Positions 20,115 through 31,249 of a stretch of 64,000 nucleotides of DNA are shown piece after piece. The translations under genes were made by a program, and so were the position numbers. The notes under the pieces were generated by a model that searched no databases, was not told where the DNA came from, and saw only the letters and a program-made list of their open reading frames with translations. The DNA comes from Chamaecyparis obtusa (taxonomy: Eukaryota > Streptophyta > Pinopsida > Cupressales > Cupressaceae): the NCBI GenBank assembly GCA_027943335.1, contig BSBK01002791.1, positions 124,001 through 188,000 of the forward strand. Direction: 5' to 3'. Every line of letters starts with the position of its first letter. Position 1 is the first letter of the stretch.

Positions 20115-21568
20115 TCATGTCAAATGGATTGATTCTTGCGATTTTCCTCATGTTTATATACTCCTGTGTTCGTTTTTACAGCTTGAGGATCTTGTTTGGT
20201 ATTTTTCCTAGGCCAAAAGCAAATGGAATTTAGTGAGATTTGTTGTCTGCATGTTCTTGAAGGTTCCAAAAGGGTCATCTTTGACCATTAATCAAAAAAA
20301 TGGATTTAGGCCAATCCCTTTGGCACACTTGCTCATTTGACCTAAACAAACTCCCCCACCTAGTGATGGCTCCCCAAAATGATGTTTGACTTTGTTTGAA
20401 GGCATGAAGCTAATGAGTTTCAGATGGATTCTAACATGTGTAATTTCTAAAACTGCCTGACTAACCTACTTTGGGCATTAAACTCTTAAGACCTAGAGCA
20501 TTTCATGGTGAACCATTTGGCAACAATATTCTCATATGTCTACATGCTTGTTCAATTTCATGATCTCATGATCAAGTTTGATGAGTTTTCTAATGCAATT
20601 CTGATCGCAACATATCCTAATTTGACCTTGAAGAAAGTTTGCAATTTACTTGAGTGGCCATCTTTGGTGATTAAATTTTTTCTCCTCAGGTTCATGCAAA
20701 TTCCCTACTTGCAATGTTTTTGTGACAGATGAATATGCTTTCTCAATTACATAGGCCTTGGGTGAGTGCTAGTTCGACTTCTAATTGTTTTCTAATTGCT
20801 TCCGGGCCTGAAAATGCATCTCATGCAAATATCACAAATCTGAAGGTAACCTACCTGATATTTTGGCCTCAAATACAGTTGGTTTCATTTTCGTGGCCAT
20901 GTATATTATTTTAAAGTTTTCTCTATCGAGCAATGTGGTCGACTGGGCCAGTTTACCAAGTACCTCAATTTTGCAAGTTGTTAAAAATGGACAACAAACC
21001 CATGTTTTATTTAAATTATCATACCTGCTCACAAGTTTTCATGGCCTTAGGACACCCTATTAGCCCACAGTTAAATTACTATAAAGTAGCCGTAGAGAAA
21101 TTAAAATTTCATGATTTTCTATAGTTTGTGGCTCTTTTAAAAAATGTTTTAAAATGGTTTTTTGTTATTAATAATTTTAGGGCAAGTATGAGAGACCTAA
21201 ATTTTTCAAAATTGTATAAACTTTATAAACTTTTTCCAAAATTAAATGTCATGCCCTTGCATTTATAGTTTGATCATGGGAAGATGTGAGTTGAACCCTT
21301 TAGGGATTTGGCTGTAAGCATAACATTGAACTGTTGGTTGTCATACCTCCTCCATGAAAGAGATGTCCACCATAGACGGATGGAATGATGGCAAACAACA
21401 ACCATGATTCATATAACAACAATCGACGTTAGCAAGGGACAGCGACCATTATTCAAAAACAAACATTTCCAGTGGTCCTTATTTGCTCAGGAATAGTGAT
21501 ATAATCAAGGAAAAGAGGATTGATCAATGTCATGCCCCCCTCCACCCAATGAAACAAGAGAAATATAA
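20115..21568. other. no gene recognised
   Basis: AT-rich DNA between the two short hAT-like elements. Only short frames occur, none with recognisable motifs, and no repeat structure stands out. Confidence 0.5.
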
Positions 21569-21576
21569 AATAACAC

Positions 21577-22325
21577 CAGAGTAACCCAGGGACGCGTCCC
21601 CCCCCCTAAAACCCAGCTGTCCCCGAGACGGGGACGCACCCGGGACGTGGGGACGGCGTTTCTTCTCTTTGGGCAGAGCAGCCGTTCCACCGCCGTCCCG
21701 GTGGGGGACGTCTCGCTGTCCCCCTGTCTCGGACGGGGACAAGGGGACTTCTGGGCATCCCGGATGGGGACAAGGGGACTTCTAGACGTCCCTCGACCCT
21801 AAAGGGGATGCCCAGACGTCCCCCGTCTCGGCAGCCTATTAAAGTTAAAAAATAAAATAAAATACAACTTTTTTATTTGTTTAATAGGTTACTTTGTAAC
21901 CCTAAACATGTGTGGGGCCTGCCTAATATGTTATATTGCAATGAAATGCTTTGTAGATTCATTTGTATTGAGTTTTTCATTTCTATGTTTTTGCAACAGC
22001 AGCAAGAAGAAGAGTGAATAGCTAAAAAAAGGTTAAATGTTACAATTATGCAATGTTAAATGTTCAATGATTCAATATATTAAGTTTAACAATGCAATGT
22101 TCAATGATTTTATGTCTTACACTCTTATATTGTTATACATCTTTTCATAACTACCATTTTAAGTACCACATGTATAGTATATACTATATACACCCCCCCC
22201 CCCTCCCCCCGTCCCCTACCGCAGTCCCCCTGCCGTCCCCAAATTGAGGCCCCTTTGTCACCCCGTCCCGGAAACTCGTCCCCTCGTCCCGACGTGCCCC
22301 CGTCCCCCAAGGTGGTGTAACTATG
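21577..22325 (-). mobile_element. short non-autonomous hAT-like transposon B, inverted relative to A
   Basis: 749 bases from CAGAGTAACCCAGGGACG (left) to GGTGGTGTAACTATG (right). Read on the minus strand it matches element A in order: CATAGTTACACCACC, G-run repeat, GTATATACTATACATG with GTACTTAAAATG and GTTATGAAAAGATGTATAA, an AT-rich middle, a CGTCCC-rich end, then CCCTGGGTTACTCTG. It is flanked by AATAACAC (21569-21576) and AGTAACAC (22326-22333), seven of eight matching. No coding region. Confidence 0.82.
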
Positions 22326-22740
22326 AGTAACACCTATATTGGATCGAAATTGCTTACGATCCTTGAAGAAATATCTAAGTTACTGGTTCGGGTGCGGGGA
22401 TAGAGGTAGGTATGCGAATCTGGTACATGGATGCGTAAATTTTTTTTTAGGGGTTTTGGTGCATTTGGGTACATGTGTATATATTTATGTATGTATTAGA
22501 TATACAAAAAAATAAGAGAAAAATACAAAACTGTTAAACTAAATCATTTCATAGAATGATACTTGATCATTGATCAATGCCAAATGCCAAAGATAAATTT
22601 TAAATGCCAATTGATAGTTGAAAAACATTCAAATAAGCCATATCAATGATATCATATATGTCTATGTTCACGATTCCTATGAAAATTATTACAATTACTG
22701 AATTACAAAATGTAGTTCATGGAACATGATTCAATGTTCA

Positions 22741-23889
22741 TCAATCATCAAAAGGATTATCAAAAAAGTCATTGTCTATTGGATTTTCAGCGGCTGCAAG
22801 TTCAAGATCATCATCATCATCTAATTCATCCATAGTGGCTCTAGCAAGATCCTGAATGGTTGCATCTAAGTCGGCAGACTTGGGTGCTACATCCCAAAGC
22901 TTCGCTGCCCCTTTCTTGTATTGGGGATCATTATGTGAAAAAAGACACAAATTGGAATGAATACACACCAAGTCTTCAGCTCTTTTTGCAACCAACTGGT
23001 TACGCTTCATTGAGTAGATAAAGGAGTATGTACTCCAATTCTGTTCAGCAGTAGAAGAGCTTGCAACTTGGAGAGAAAACTAACAAAATAAAAAATAAAA
23101 AATGCAAGATAAATTCAAGATTGTTAAGTGTTAAATTCTACAATACAAGTGGCAAAAAAAAAACTTGTCAGAGGATCTTGATTGCAAGAGGTTGGAGGTA
23201 CATATAATCTCTGCTTTTTTTTATCTAACCATGGACGTACCACCATGTAGTAGCATCCATTTTGGATTGTTCTTTGACAACATAAGGGGTATGATTTTTT
23301 CCTGAGACAAACAATCTGAATTCTTGCCAATATTCTCACCAAGTTGAATGGAAGACCATTGGCCTAGAGGCAACATGCAATTTTTTATTCAGCAATATCT
23401 CTTGCTTCCATTTTAAATGCCTGTTCCAATGGACCTCTCTTGCCGGTGGGGTTTTATTCTTCATCTTTGTCTTCCGTAGAGGGTATAGGCAAGAAGGGAT
23501 GTTTGGAGGCCGCAACTGTCTGAGAGGGTAATTTTCATTGTTGTTTTCTTTCTAGAACTATAACCACTTTGTTTTCCTTTTGCAACCAATTTGTCAGCAT
23601 CTTGTTCTTTTATAAATCCCGCTATTTGTATAAGAGACAAACCTTTCTTATCTGGACCCTCACATATATTAATCCCTTTACCACTAAGACCCATAAAATG
23701 AAGTTTCACTCGGTAATAAGAGCTATTATATTGTACATTACAAAAATTACACTTCCAAATAAATACCCCACCACCAGGAACTTGTGAAATCCTTGTGGTA
23801 TGTCTCCATAAAGGAGATCCTTTATCAACTTTGAATTTTATTATTTTTGACTTACTTCCCCACCCATTGAACTTTGACTACTAGCCATT
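22741..23889 (-). pseudogene. hAT transposase remnant (BED finger and dimerisation domain)
   Basis: Reading leftwards from an ATG at 23889 and across a frameshift come WRHTTRISQVPGGGVFIWKC and CNFCNVQYNSS, a BED-like finger. Next are IKEQDADKLVAKGK, RGPLEQAFKMEARDI and ANGLPFNLVR, blocks of plant hAT transposases. After a large deletion come TWWYVHG, PLAIKIL, then VASSSTAEQNWSTYSFIYS and MKRNQLVAKRAEDLVCIHSN, the C-terminal hAT dimerisation domain, ending in an acidic tail at 22741. A stretch at about 23056-23155 between ...AIKIL and VASSS starts with GT and ends T-rich...AG, so it may be an intron. Stops and frameshifts exclude function. Confidence 0.9.
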
Positions 23890-24234
23890 GTTACAATCTA
23901 TAAAATAAATGAAAAAAAAAACATACTTGAAAAACTTCTTCACAAATTTAAAAAAATCCATCAAAAACTTTAAAGAATTCATCAAGACTAAAGAATAGGG
24001 TTTAAATGCTTACCTTAGACACTTGAATCTCCTTTGTGGAAGCTATTTGGTACTCCACAATCGATCTCCTTTGAATACAGTCACCTCCCTTCAAAATGCC
24101 AAAATGGAGAGAAAATATGGTGAGCAAAATAAGAGATACAATGATATGTTTTTGTTTCGGAAGGTCTCATAAAGGGCCGTTTTAGGGTTTATGAGTAATT
24201 TTTTTTAAAAAAACACCTTTTTAACATGTATTTA

Positions 24235-24440
24235 AGCCACTTTTATAAAGTGTGCTTGTGGGTGCGCCTCAGTGCGGGCTAGGTGCATAGAGGGTGCGCC
24301 ACCAGCCCTGTGGGTGCACTCGGATACGCAAGGCTGTGCACCTAGCGCACCCACAGCGCTGGACACACACCCTATGTGCACCCAGCATGCATCTGCAGGT
24401 ACACCCACATCGGGTGTGGGCCTGCAGGATGTGAACCCTG
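24235..24440. repeat. GC-rich subterminal repeats of the hAT element
   Basis: Short words such as GGGTGCGCC, GTGCACC, GCGCACCC and TGCACCCAGC recur in both orientations and can pair. The region lies just inside the right terminus of the hAT element, where hAT transposases usually bind subterminal motifs. The frames running through it are not genes. Confidence 0.65.
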
Positions 24441-24456
24441 CAACGTAGAGAAATAT

Positions 24457-25822
24457 CAATCAAAACATAGTGATAAGAGGAGAGCATTATCAATTGTTAA
24501 CAAGCGAAAAAGAATGGTCATTGTTAAAGAATAATTATCTGAAACAAATACTACCCAACCGTTTCCAAAGAGCTATGTATTAGTGAAAGGCTGAAGTCAG
24601 ATGAAAGAGACGCCTCACTTGGTTATTGGCACAGAAGACATGTCTTTCTATTCCTCCTAAGGGATATATATGGACAAGACCCTCATTGGTAAAGAATCAT
24701 CAGACAAAGGGAAGAAAAAGAAATGTAGATAAGAGTTGTCCTCATAGTAGTTGGAGTACCTACAGCAGTATCGAATAGAAGAACAGCCATCAGTGAACTA
24801 GGAACAATAATCAAAATAAGAAGCATATAAATAGAAGACACATACGGGATGACACTCTCACTAATCTGATTCAGACAATCAGCATCTAATAATCTGAATA
24901 ACAGCTCTTGTGATATTATCATGGCCTATGCATTATTGTCAACTAATTATCTTTATATGTTTATTTATGATTTGTAATAAATGCATGTATCAATAATCTA
25001 TTTGTGGATAACACCAAACTCACAAGTATAGAATAATTTATCTAACATGAATTTTGATAAAAATTCTGAAAGAAACAAAATGCACTTAAACAGGAGGCAC
25101 CAAAAATACACCTCAAGCTGATATATTTATTGTGGGCAGGATTTTTTTTCTGTATCTACGTTTTGCCGTGGGCTTATGAATTAGCACGAGTTCTTCCTTT
25201 TCAATTTAATGAAATTGGATAGGCCAAATTTAAAAGTGGCTCTTCTGAGTCTTATACAGAAAATTGGATGTCTGATTATTGTAGTGCAAGAGGTGTGGTT
25301 AAATGCCTACTTAGTTGAGAAAATGAAGTTTAACTACAATGATAAACAGGAAACATTACAGTTTATTTATGTGGTATTCAAGTGTTATTTAGATTCCAGT
25401 TAAGAAAAATAAACTCAAGCTCCTAATGGTGGTCACGAAGATATTTAGTCCTCTTAAAATTTTGCTGTGAGGTTTTTTTCCATGATTTAATATCATTCTA
25501 ATAGTTGCAATCCAAATCACTGGGAAAATGCAGCACTGTTGCATATTCTAACATGCAAGATAATAAACAATTGAAACAATTTAAGTGATTATACTTAAAT
25601 ATACATTTCATTTTTTAAGCAAGGAAAAATGTACGATCACCCTTCTGGTTTTGGTGGTCTATTACAATATCTTCCCTTTTTGCTACTTTTTGCATGAGTG
25701 AATCACACTTGAGTCTGCTAAGAACAGACAGTTTTACGTGTTCCAGCAATATTCTACTCTCTCGAATAAGTAGATTTAGATGAAAGCAAGGTATGAGCCT
25801 GATGTTTGCATTCTGATAGTAG
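24457..25822. other. no exon recognised; probable intron or upstream DNA of the L15 gene
   Basis: AT-rich DNA with no recognisable coding motif. If the L15 exon at 25823 is part of an intact gene, this stretch and probably more upstream DNA is intron. The last bases before 25823 (TTTGCATTCTGATAGTAG) fit a 3' splice site. Confidence 0.5.
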
Positions 25823-26026
25823 ATCCTTGGCGTTGGAGAGATAAGCACAAAGCTGATAATAAAAGCAGGAGCCTTTTCTGCTTCTGCAAAAGAGAAGCTA
25901 GAAGGTATTGGATGTACCTTGATAACATTGCCAGGGAGGAAGAAGTGGGTCAAACCTTCAGTGGCTAAGAACCTGGCCCGTGCCAATGAGTACTTTGCCA
26001 AAAAGAGAGCAGCAGAATCAACTTAG
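25823..26026 (+). CDS. RPL15: plastid-type ribosomal protein L15, 3' terminal exon (partial gene)
   Basis: The frame begins ILGVGEISTKLIIKAGAFSA, continues with SAKEKLEGIGCTLITLPGRK and KWVKPSVAKNLARANEYFAK, and ends KRAAEST at a TAG (26024-26026). This is the C-terminal part of bacterial-type L15 in its plant plastid form, a nuclear-encoded protein imported into chloroplasts to build the 50S subunit. The 67 codons are free of stops or shifts. The exon start is set by the AG acceptor at 25821-25822 after a pyrimidine-containing tract. Upstream exons with the Gly-rich L15 core are not found in this window, so either a very large intron lies upstream or this is an isolated exon copy. The plastid assignment rests on PGRKKWVKPSVAKN-type residues. 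Confidence 0.82.
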   Translation: MLGVGEISTKLIIKAGAFSASAKEKLEGIGCTLITLPGRKKWVKPSVAKNLARANEYFAKKRAAEST

Positions 26027-26590
26027 CTCGGTTTGGAATTTCTTGTACATTTAGGTGACAACCTAAAAATGTAGCTTTCACGAGTGCCAGTGCTCAAATT
26101 TTAATTGCAACTTCCATGGAGCGATAGACATGCTTTGGGCATTTTTAGTCTAGAGTGATAACTTGTTCTTCTATGTTTACCATTATTTTCTTGTGGAGTT
26201 ATTATTTCCAATCTTTCCAAAATCTGTAGCGTTAAACTGTTGCCTTCATAAACATGTATAATTTGCCCATTTTCTTTCAAGATGAACTATCTGAGATTCT
26301 GAACGTACATTTATATCAACCTTTTGATGGTACAGAGGACGTCTGACAAAAGTGTATAATTCATGTAACGCAAGTTCATATCAGTGGAAAATTCCATTTT
26401 GGTTTTCAGATCTAATTGTAGATTGTACAGTATGTTGGAAACTTGAGTTCATTACAGGCTTGCTCAGATGTAAATTGATCCCGAGATTTGGCTGTAGGCT
26501 TTCCATTTTTTCAATCCCATCAATCTTATGCTTTAAAGATTGAAGAGTCTGTGCATCCATGTTTAATTTGCTTGCAGAAAGAATGAAAGA
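26027..26590. other. 3' flank of the L15 exon
   Basis: Probable 3' untranslated and downstream DNA of the L15 exon. No clear AATAAA signal is seen close to the stop, and no other feature is recognised. Confidence 0.4.
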
Positions 26591-26594
26591 TATA

Positions 26595-26731
26595 AAATTT
26601 GAAATTGATTATTATCTGTCGATGACCAAAATAGTTTGATGGGATTGAAAAATAGAAAATTGGTAATTTGAAACTGATTAATATCTTTGGATGACCAAAA
26701 TAGTTTATGGAACTGAAGAATAGAAAATTTT
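26595..26731. repeat. tandem duplication, about 68 bp unit
   Basis: Two adjacent copies share TTTGAAA-TGATTA-TATCT, GATGACCAAAATAGTTT and AATAGAAAATT, with several differences between them. Confidence 0.75.
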
Positions 26732-27084
26732 CAATAATATATAAGAGAATATTCTTCAATAATTCGGTGTTAAGTGAGAGGTTTTGAGAAGCATTGAGCT
26801 AAAACTAATTTTTGAACTTCGGGTTTTCCCAATTTACTGGTAAGCATTTTTAAAATTTATTGTATTAAAGTAATATTGTAATTTTTAAAATAATGGGCAT
26901 GTAAGTAACTTTCTTTTTAAGTTAGTGTTTAGTAACTTTTTGTGCTTTACGTTGTTTAGTTAGTTTGGTAAATTTTTATTCCGTTTTTAGTTTTTAATTG
27001 ATTATGGAAATAAATTCTTGTAATTGTTTATTTAAGAAGTATTCCTCTCCTTTGTTTAATATTGTATATCAATCGATTTTCATT

Positions 27085-27283
27085 TCAAGGTACGAGTAGA
27101 GGTTACTTTTTGATGAATTTTTCAAACAAAATTTGTGGTTTAATTACCTAAAACTTTTGAAGAAGTTTTTATAATTTATTTGCCCAATTTTTTTAAAACA
27201 AAATTGTGGGGTTTTTTTGGTATTTTTTCATAGAAAAAAATTCATGGTTTTTTTAATAGTTCAAATCCGAAAATTACTAAAAA
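27085..27283. repeat. T-rich degenerate tandem array, left part
   Basis: Repeated phrases such as CAAAATTTGTGG, AAAACAAAATTGTGGGG and GGTTTTTT at roughly 50-60 base spacing. The same type of repeat resumes at 38804 after the LINE, suggesting the LINE inserted into one array. Confidence 0.65.
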
Positions 27284-27799
27284 ATGACATCTGCTCTATG
27301 CACGACTTTTGATGCGAAACTTAATAAACAATCCTCCTTTGCGAAAACAAAATATGGCGATGAATCTCTCAAACTCAAGAATCAGTTTGAAGTCTTAAGC
27401 AATATCGGGGATATAGTAGAGCCTAATTGTTTACTTCATTATCAAAATGGAAGCCCTACATTCCCTTTGCATAATAATGACAATTTGTATAGGGTTTTAT
27501 CCTATTCCAAAAGGCATACAAATGAATGGCAGCTAGAAAGAAAATGGAAAAGAAAATACGGTAACCAGAGGACTTTCAATAATGAGAGCCTTTTCTTTAA
27601 AATATCAGGCTCAGGAAATTTTTCTCAGAAATCACTCGCCTACAAAAGGAGACAATATCATACTGAGGAGGGAATGGACCATACGAAAACAAAGGATTTT
27701 TGGCTTAAAAATCTAAGGGGAAAGAAAACCACAAAAAGTCAACCAAAAAGTAAAATGTGGATCATCCCAATATCTTCTTCAAACAAATTGGCTACATGA
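27284..27799 (+). pseudogene. LINE ORF1, N-terminal frame
   Basis: 171 open residues, basic and rich in Asn, Lys and Ser, starting MTSALCTTFDAKLNKQ. It lies directly upstream of, and on the same strand as, the DUF4283-like segment. No domain is recognised on its own; the assignment is by position. Confidence 0.5.
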
Positions 27800-27877
27800 G
27801 CAAATAAATGTCCACTAGGTCTCAAAGACAATAATTTCTTCAGCAAATCCAAACCCTAAGAAAAGTAGAATACCACC

Positions 27878-28444
27878 ATGAATAATAAGCCTCATCAGGA
27901 TCATAAACACACTGATAAGCATAATTCGATGGAAGCCCCAAAGGAGAGGGTTTTTAGCAATGCACATTATCTAAGGGAACAAGCTGATATCCTGGTACTG
28001 GAAAATCCTATCCAAAAGCATAAACAACCATATCCCAAACCTAGACATGAAGAAGCTCCCATGGAAAGATTCACCATGGCTATACTAAGTGATATATACA
28101 TAGAAGGTTGGAATCATTGTGAAAAATTTGGAATCAATGCATATTGGAATGACCCTAATGCTTCAATTTCTGGGGTTGTAAACCGGATGTTCGATGCTCT
28201 TGGACACCAGGCAAGTATAACTACTCTTTCACATAATTTTCTTTATATTGATTGCCATAGTTTACTATTGAAAGACAATCTTTTGTACGGTCCTCCAATT
28301 TTCTTCGAAGGTTATAGGGTTAATTTTTTTAGATGGAAGTCGAATCTCAACCCTAATAGATTTTCCTTTGAAGTCATCTCTAAATGGGTAGTGATTAATG
28401 ATTTCCCAATAGAACTATTGGATAGCAAGATTTTGGAGAAATAA
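27878..28444 (+). pseudogene. LINE ORF1, DUF4283-like RNA-binding segment
   Basis: The 188-residue frame contains ERFTMAILSDIYIEGWNHCE, VNRMFDALGH, FLYIDCHSLL and RFSFEVISKWVVINDFPIEL, matching the layout of the DUF4283 domain of plant LINE ORF1 proteins, which bind the element's RNA. After the TAA at 28442 the same frame continues with ALMGEIIGIESDYL. The zinc knuckle usual after this domain is not evident. Confidence 0.7.
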
Positions 28445-28525
28445 GGAGCATTAATGGGAGAAATAATAGGAATCGAAAGTGATTACCTTTCTTCTTCAAC
28501 AGTTAAAATTTTAATTAGATAAAAA

Positions 28526-29866
28526 ATGGAAGAAAATAATCTTAAACCGCTTAAAATAATAACAAACAGGTCAATGTATTATCTTAACCCAAAATGGTAT
28601 ATAGAATATATTAAAGGAATTGAAACTTATAGTAATGATTCCGAGGATAAATGCAAAGATAATTTTTTAAAGTATTTCAATAGAAATTCAGATCTTAAAA
28701 GAAGATTCCCGGAGAAAATTCGAATAAAATTTCTAAAATTGGGTGGCTTTGTTTTAAATGGAATCAATACAGACCTAAATGAACCAGATAACCTAAATAG
28801 AACCCAACCAATTAAAGAAACACAACTATTTGATTCCTTGACTGGGCCCTGCATTGGTCAGGATATAGAAGAAGAGGAAAGCATTGAATACCTAGAGATT
28901 AAGACTACTCAACAAAAGAATGTGAAACCAATTATAGCAATTTTGGCTTTAGAGATAGGACAAACAAGGAAAGATGACAATCTTCAACAAACAAAGCCAA
29001 ACATTAAGAATTTGGATTCAATAGAGTGTTGGGACATCAATCAACACCCAAACAATTTGGGTTGTTTCAATAAGGAAGATATTTTAAAATAAGTTGGAAT
29101 TACAAATTCAAATAGGCAAGAAAAATTAGAAGAGATCGGTAAAGATATTCTTGAGAAAGTAATGGAAAATTTTGTTGAAGAATTAGTGTAAGAACAAGAA
29201 AAGAATGAAGAAAGCTTTAGTATTTATTTATAGGCTGAGATTGTGAAAAAGGTAGAAGGAAATATGTCAGAAATTGGGAATATGATGTTAGAACTCAACA
29301 TAGTTCAAAATGAAGTCAGGGAACAATTGCTTCAATGACACGAGTTAGATATTTCAAGAAAAGAACAAAAATTGGGCCCTTAATTGGAAAACGAAGAAAA
29401 TTTAGAATATGAAAACCAGGTTAATAATTTAGAACTCTCCAAAGAAGTAGTTCCAATCCCAATCGAAATAGAAACCTTGTATACTAATATGGGAGTCACA
29501 GTCAATCGGGAGTCGGAAGGAATCTTAGAAGAATATGGGAAAGAAATAATGGATATTGAAGATGACTTCAATTCAAATTTAATTGAAGAACAAAAAAAGG
29601 CAACAAAAGACTTGGAAGAAGACAGGTTTGCTTCAAAAATTAGCAGGAATATTAATAGAGAATTAGAAATGGACAATGACCAATTAGAGGATATCCAAGA
29701 AACAACATAATTTATAAATGAAATTACAAATTCAGCAAGAGGTTTAGGAATCATAGCAAACCTAGAAGGATTGGAAAACTTGATCATTGCAAAACATCAA
29801 AAAAAGAGGAAGAAAATCAATATCAGAACTACGAATTAAAGATGGAGAAGCAAAAAATAAAATGAA
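28526..29866 (+). pseudogene. LINE ORF1, charged C-terminal region
   Basis: Open stretches at 28526-29092 and 29384-29710, with stops between, encode Lys/Glu/Asn-rich sequence (SDLKRRFPEKIRIKFLKLGG, NINRELEMDNDQLEDIQETT). They bridge ORF1 and the ORF2 start at 29918. Probably the variable C-terminal part of ORF1; no domain seen. Confidence 0.5.
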
Positions 29867-29917
29867 ACTTACTGACATTTTTTATGGAGGGAAGGGGAAG
29901 TTCCTTCCCACAGAACA

Positions 29918-30660
29918 ATGAAACTCACAACTTGGAATGTTAGGGGCATTAATGCCCCTAACAAACAAAGAATATTAAAAAGGAACTTAAATGTTTTTAT
30001 CTTAGACATAATTCTATTACAAGAAACAAAGCTTAGTAAGGAAGAAGGAATGAAATTTTGCCAAAAGTTAGGACTATGGAAAGCATATATGGTAGACTCA
30101 ATAGGGGCATCTGGGGGATTGACAATTCTTTGGGATCCAATGAAAATAGTATATGAAAGGATCTCAATAAATCAAAATTGGATGTATGGTAAAATTAGAA
30201 GTACAAAAAGCTCCCTGAATTTTAAAATCATAAATGTATATGGACCAACCAGTACAATGGATAAAAGAGAGCTTTGGAAAGCAATTGAGGATATCATAAT
30301 TCCAAATGAGGAAGACTTCTATTTGATTGGTGGAGACTTCAATGCCATTTTGGAATGCAGTGAAAAATTCAGAAGTTCACAATATGAGTCTCAAACGTAG
30401 AAAGACTTCAACCAATGCTTCATCAAAAATAATATGATAGACATCAAAATAGACAACGAATTATACACCTGGAACAACAGAAGAGTAGGATTTAGTCACA
30501 TAGGAGAAAGACTAGATAGATTTATATTCAAAGGTGATTTAATCTCCTTCAATCATCTATTAACAACATAAATCCTTACCAATGCAGGGTCCAATCATTT
30601 CTCTATTAGATTAAACATTATTGAAGATGAAAAATCAGTAAGGAATCCTTTTAAGTTTGA
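29918..30660 (+). pseudogene. LINE ORF2 endonuclease domain
   Basis: Begins MKLTTWNVRGINAPNKQRIL, the true N-terminus of LINE ORF2 (catalytic Asn). It continues with DIILLQETKL (Glu), GASGGLTILWDP, KIINVYGPTS and FYLIGGDFNAILE (Asp/Asn). A TAG at 30398-30400 interrupts, after which the frame resumes with LDRFIFKGD and NPFKFENM. The ATG is the natural ORF2 start, as nothing conserved precedes the WNVRG block. Confidence 0.9.
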
Positions 30661-30664
30661 AAAT

Positions 30665-31240
30665 ATGTGGTTTCAACATGATAAATTTATGATGTTATTA
30701 GAAAAGTGGTGGATCGAAGAATCCATAAAGGGATCCAATATGTTCTGCTTTATATCAAAGCTTAAAATTCTTAAAAATAAAATACTAAAATGGAATAAAG
30801 AAAATTTTAGAAACATTTTTGATGAGAAAGTTAGAATGGAGAATGAATTAGGAATCCTAAATAAAGAAGTTATTGAAATAGGAATGAATGAAGACAGATA
30901 TCATAAAGAAAAAGAATTGTTAACTATACATTCTGACATTCTAACTAAAGAAGAAATTTACTAGAAACAAAAATCTAGGGAAACCTAGCTTTCTAAGGGA
31001 GATAAAAATACCAAATTCTTTCAAAATAGCGTAAAAAATAGAAGAAATATCAATTGGTTAACTAAGATAAAAGATCCAAATGGGAATGTAGTAGATAAGC
31101 CAGAAGAACTTATTGCAGAATTCACAAAGTTCTACACAAATATTCTAAACAATTATGAACACTCTGATCTAAAATCCCAGAAAGAAATGCTTTCTTCCAT
31201 TCCCAAATTAATAACAGATGTGGATAATAGGTGGTTGAAT
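30665..31240 (+). pseudogene. LINE ORF2 linker between endonuclease and reverse transcriptase
   Basis: MWFQHDKFMMLLEKWWIEE and KILKWNKENFRNIFDEKVRM match the linker of the minus-strand LINE (LKLFEQWW..., REVFQNIFAEKFRLE). A TAG at 30962 and further stops break it. Confidence 0.82.
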
Positions 31241-31249
31241 AGTAAGTTT

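Larger units (their letters stand above)
22375..24448 (-). mobile_element. hAT transposon with internally deleted transposase
   Basis: A perfect 8 bp duplication AGAAATAT (22367-22374 and 24449-24456) flanks imperfect terminal inverted repeats CTAAGTTACTGGTTC and, on the other strand, CTACGTTGCAGGGTTC. The 2074-base interior carries a minus-strand BED-type zinc finger at one end and the hAT dimerisation domain at the other. That identifies an hAT element that has lost the catalytic middle. GC-rich subterminal DNA (24235-24440) resembles the G/C-run ends of elements A and B, and its TIR shares AGTTAC with theirs. Confidence 0.9.

Noticed and set aside
24232..24493. Two overlapping Cys/His-rich minus-strand frames
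   Set aside because: They run through the GC-rich subterminal repeats of the hAT element and have no domain.
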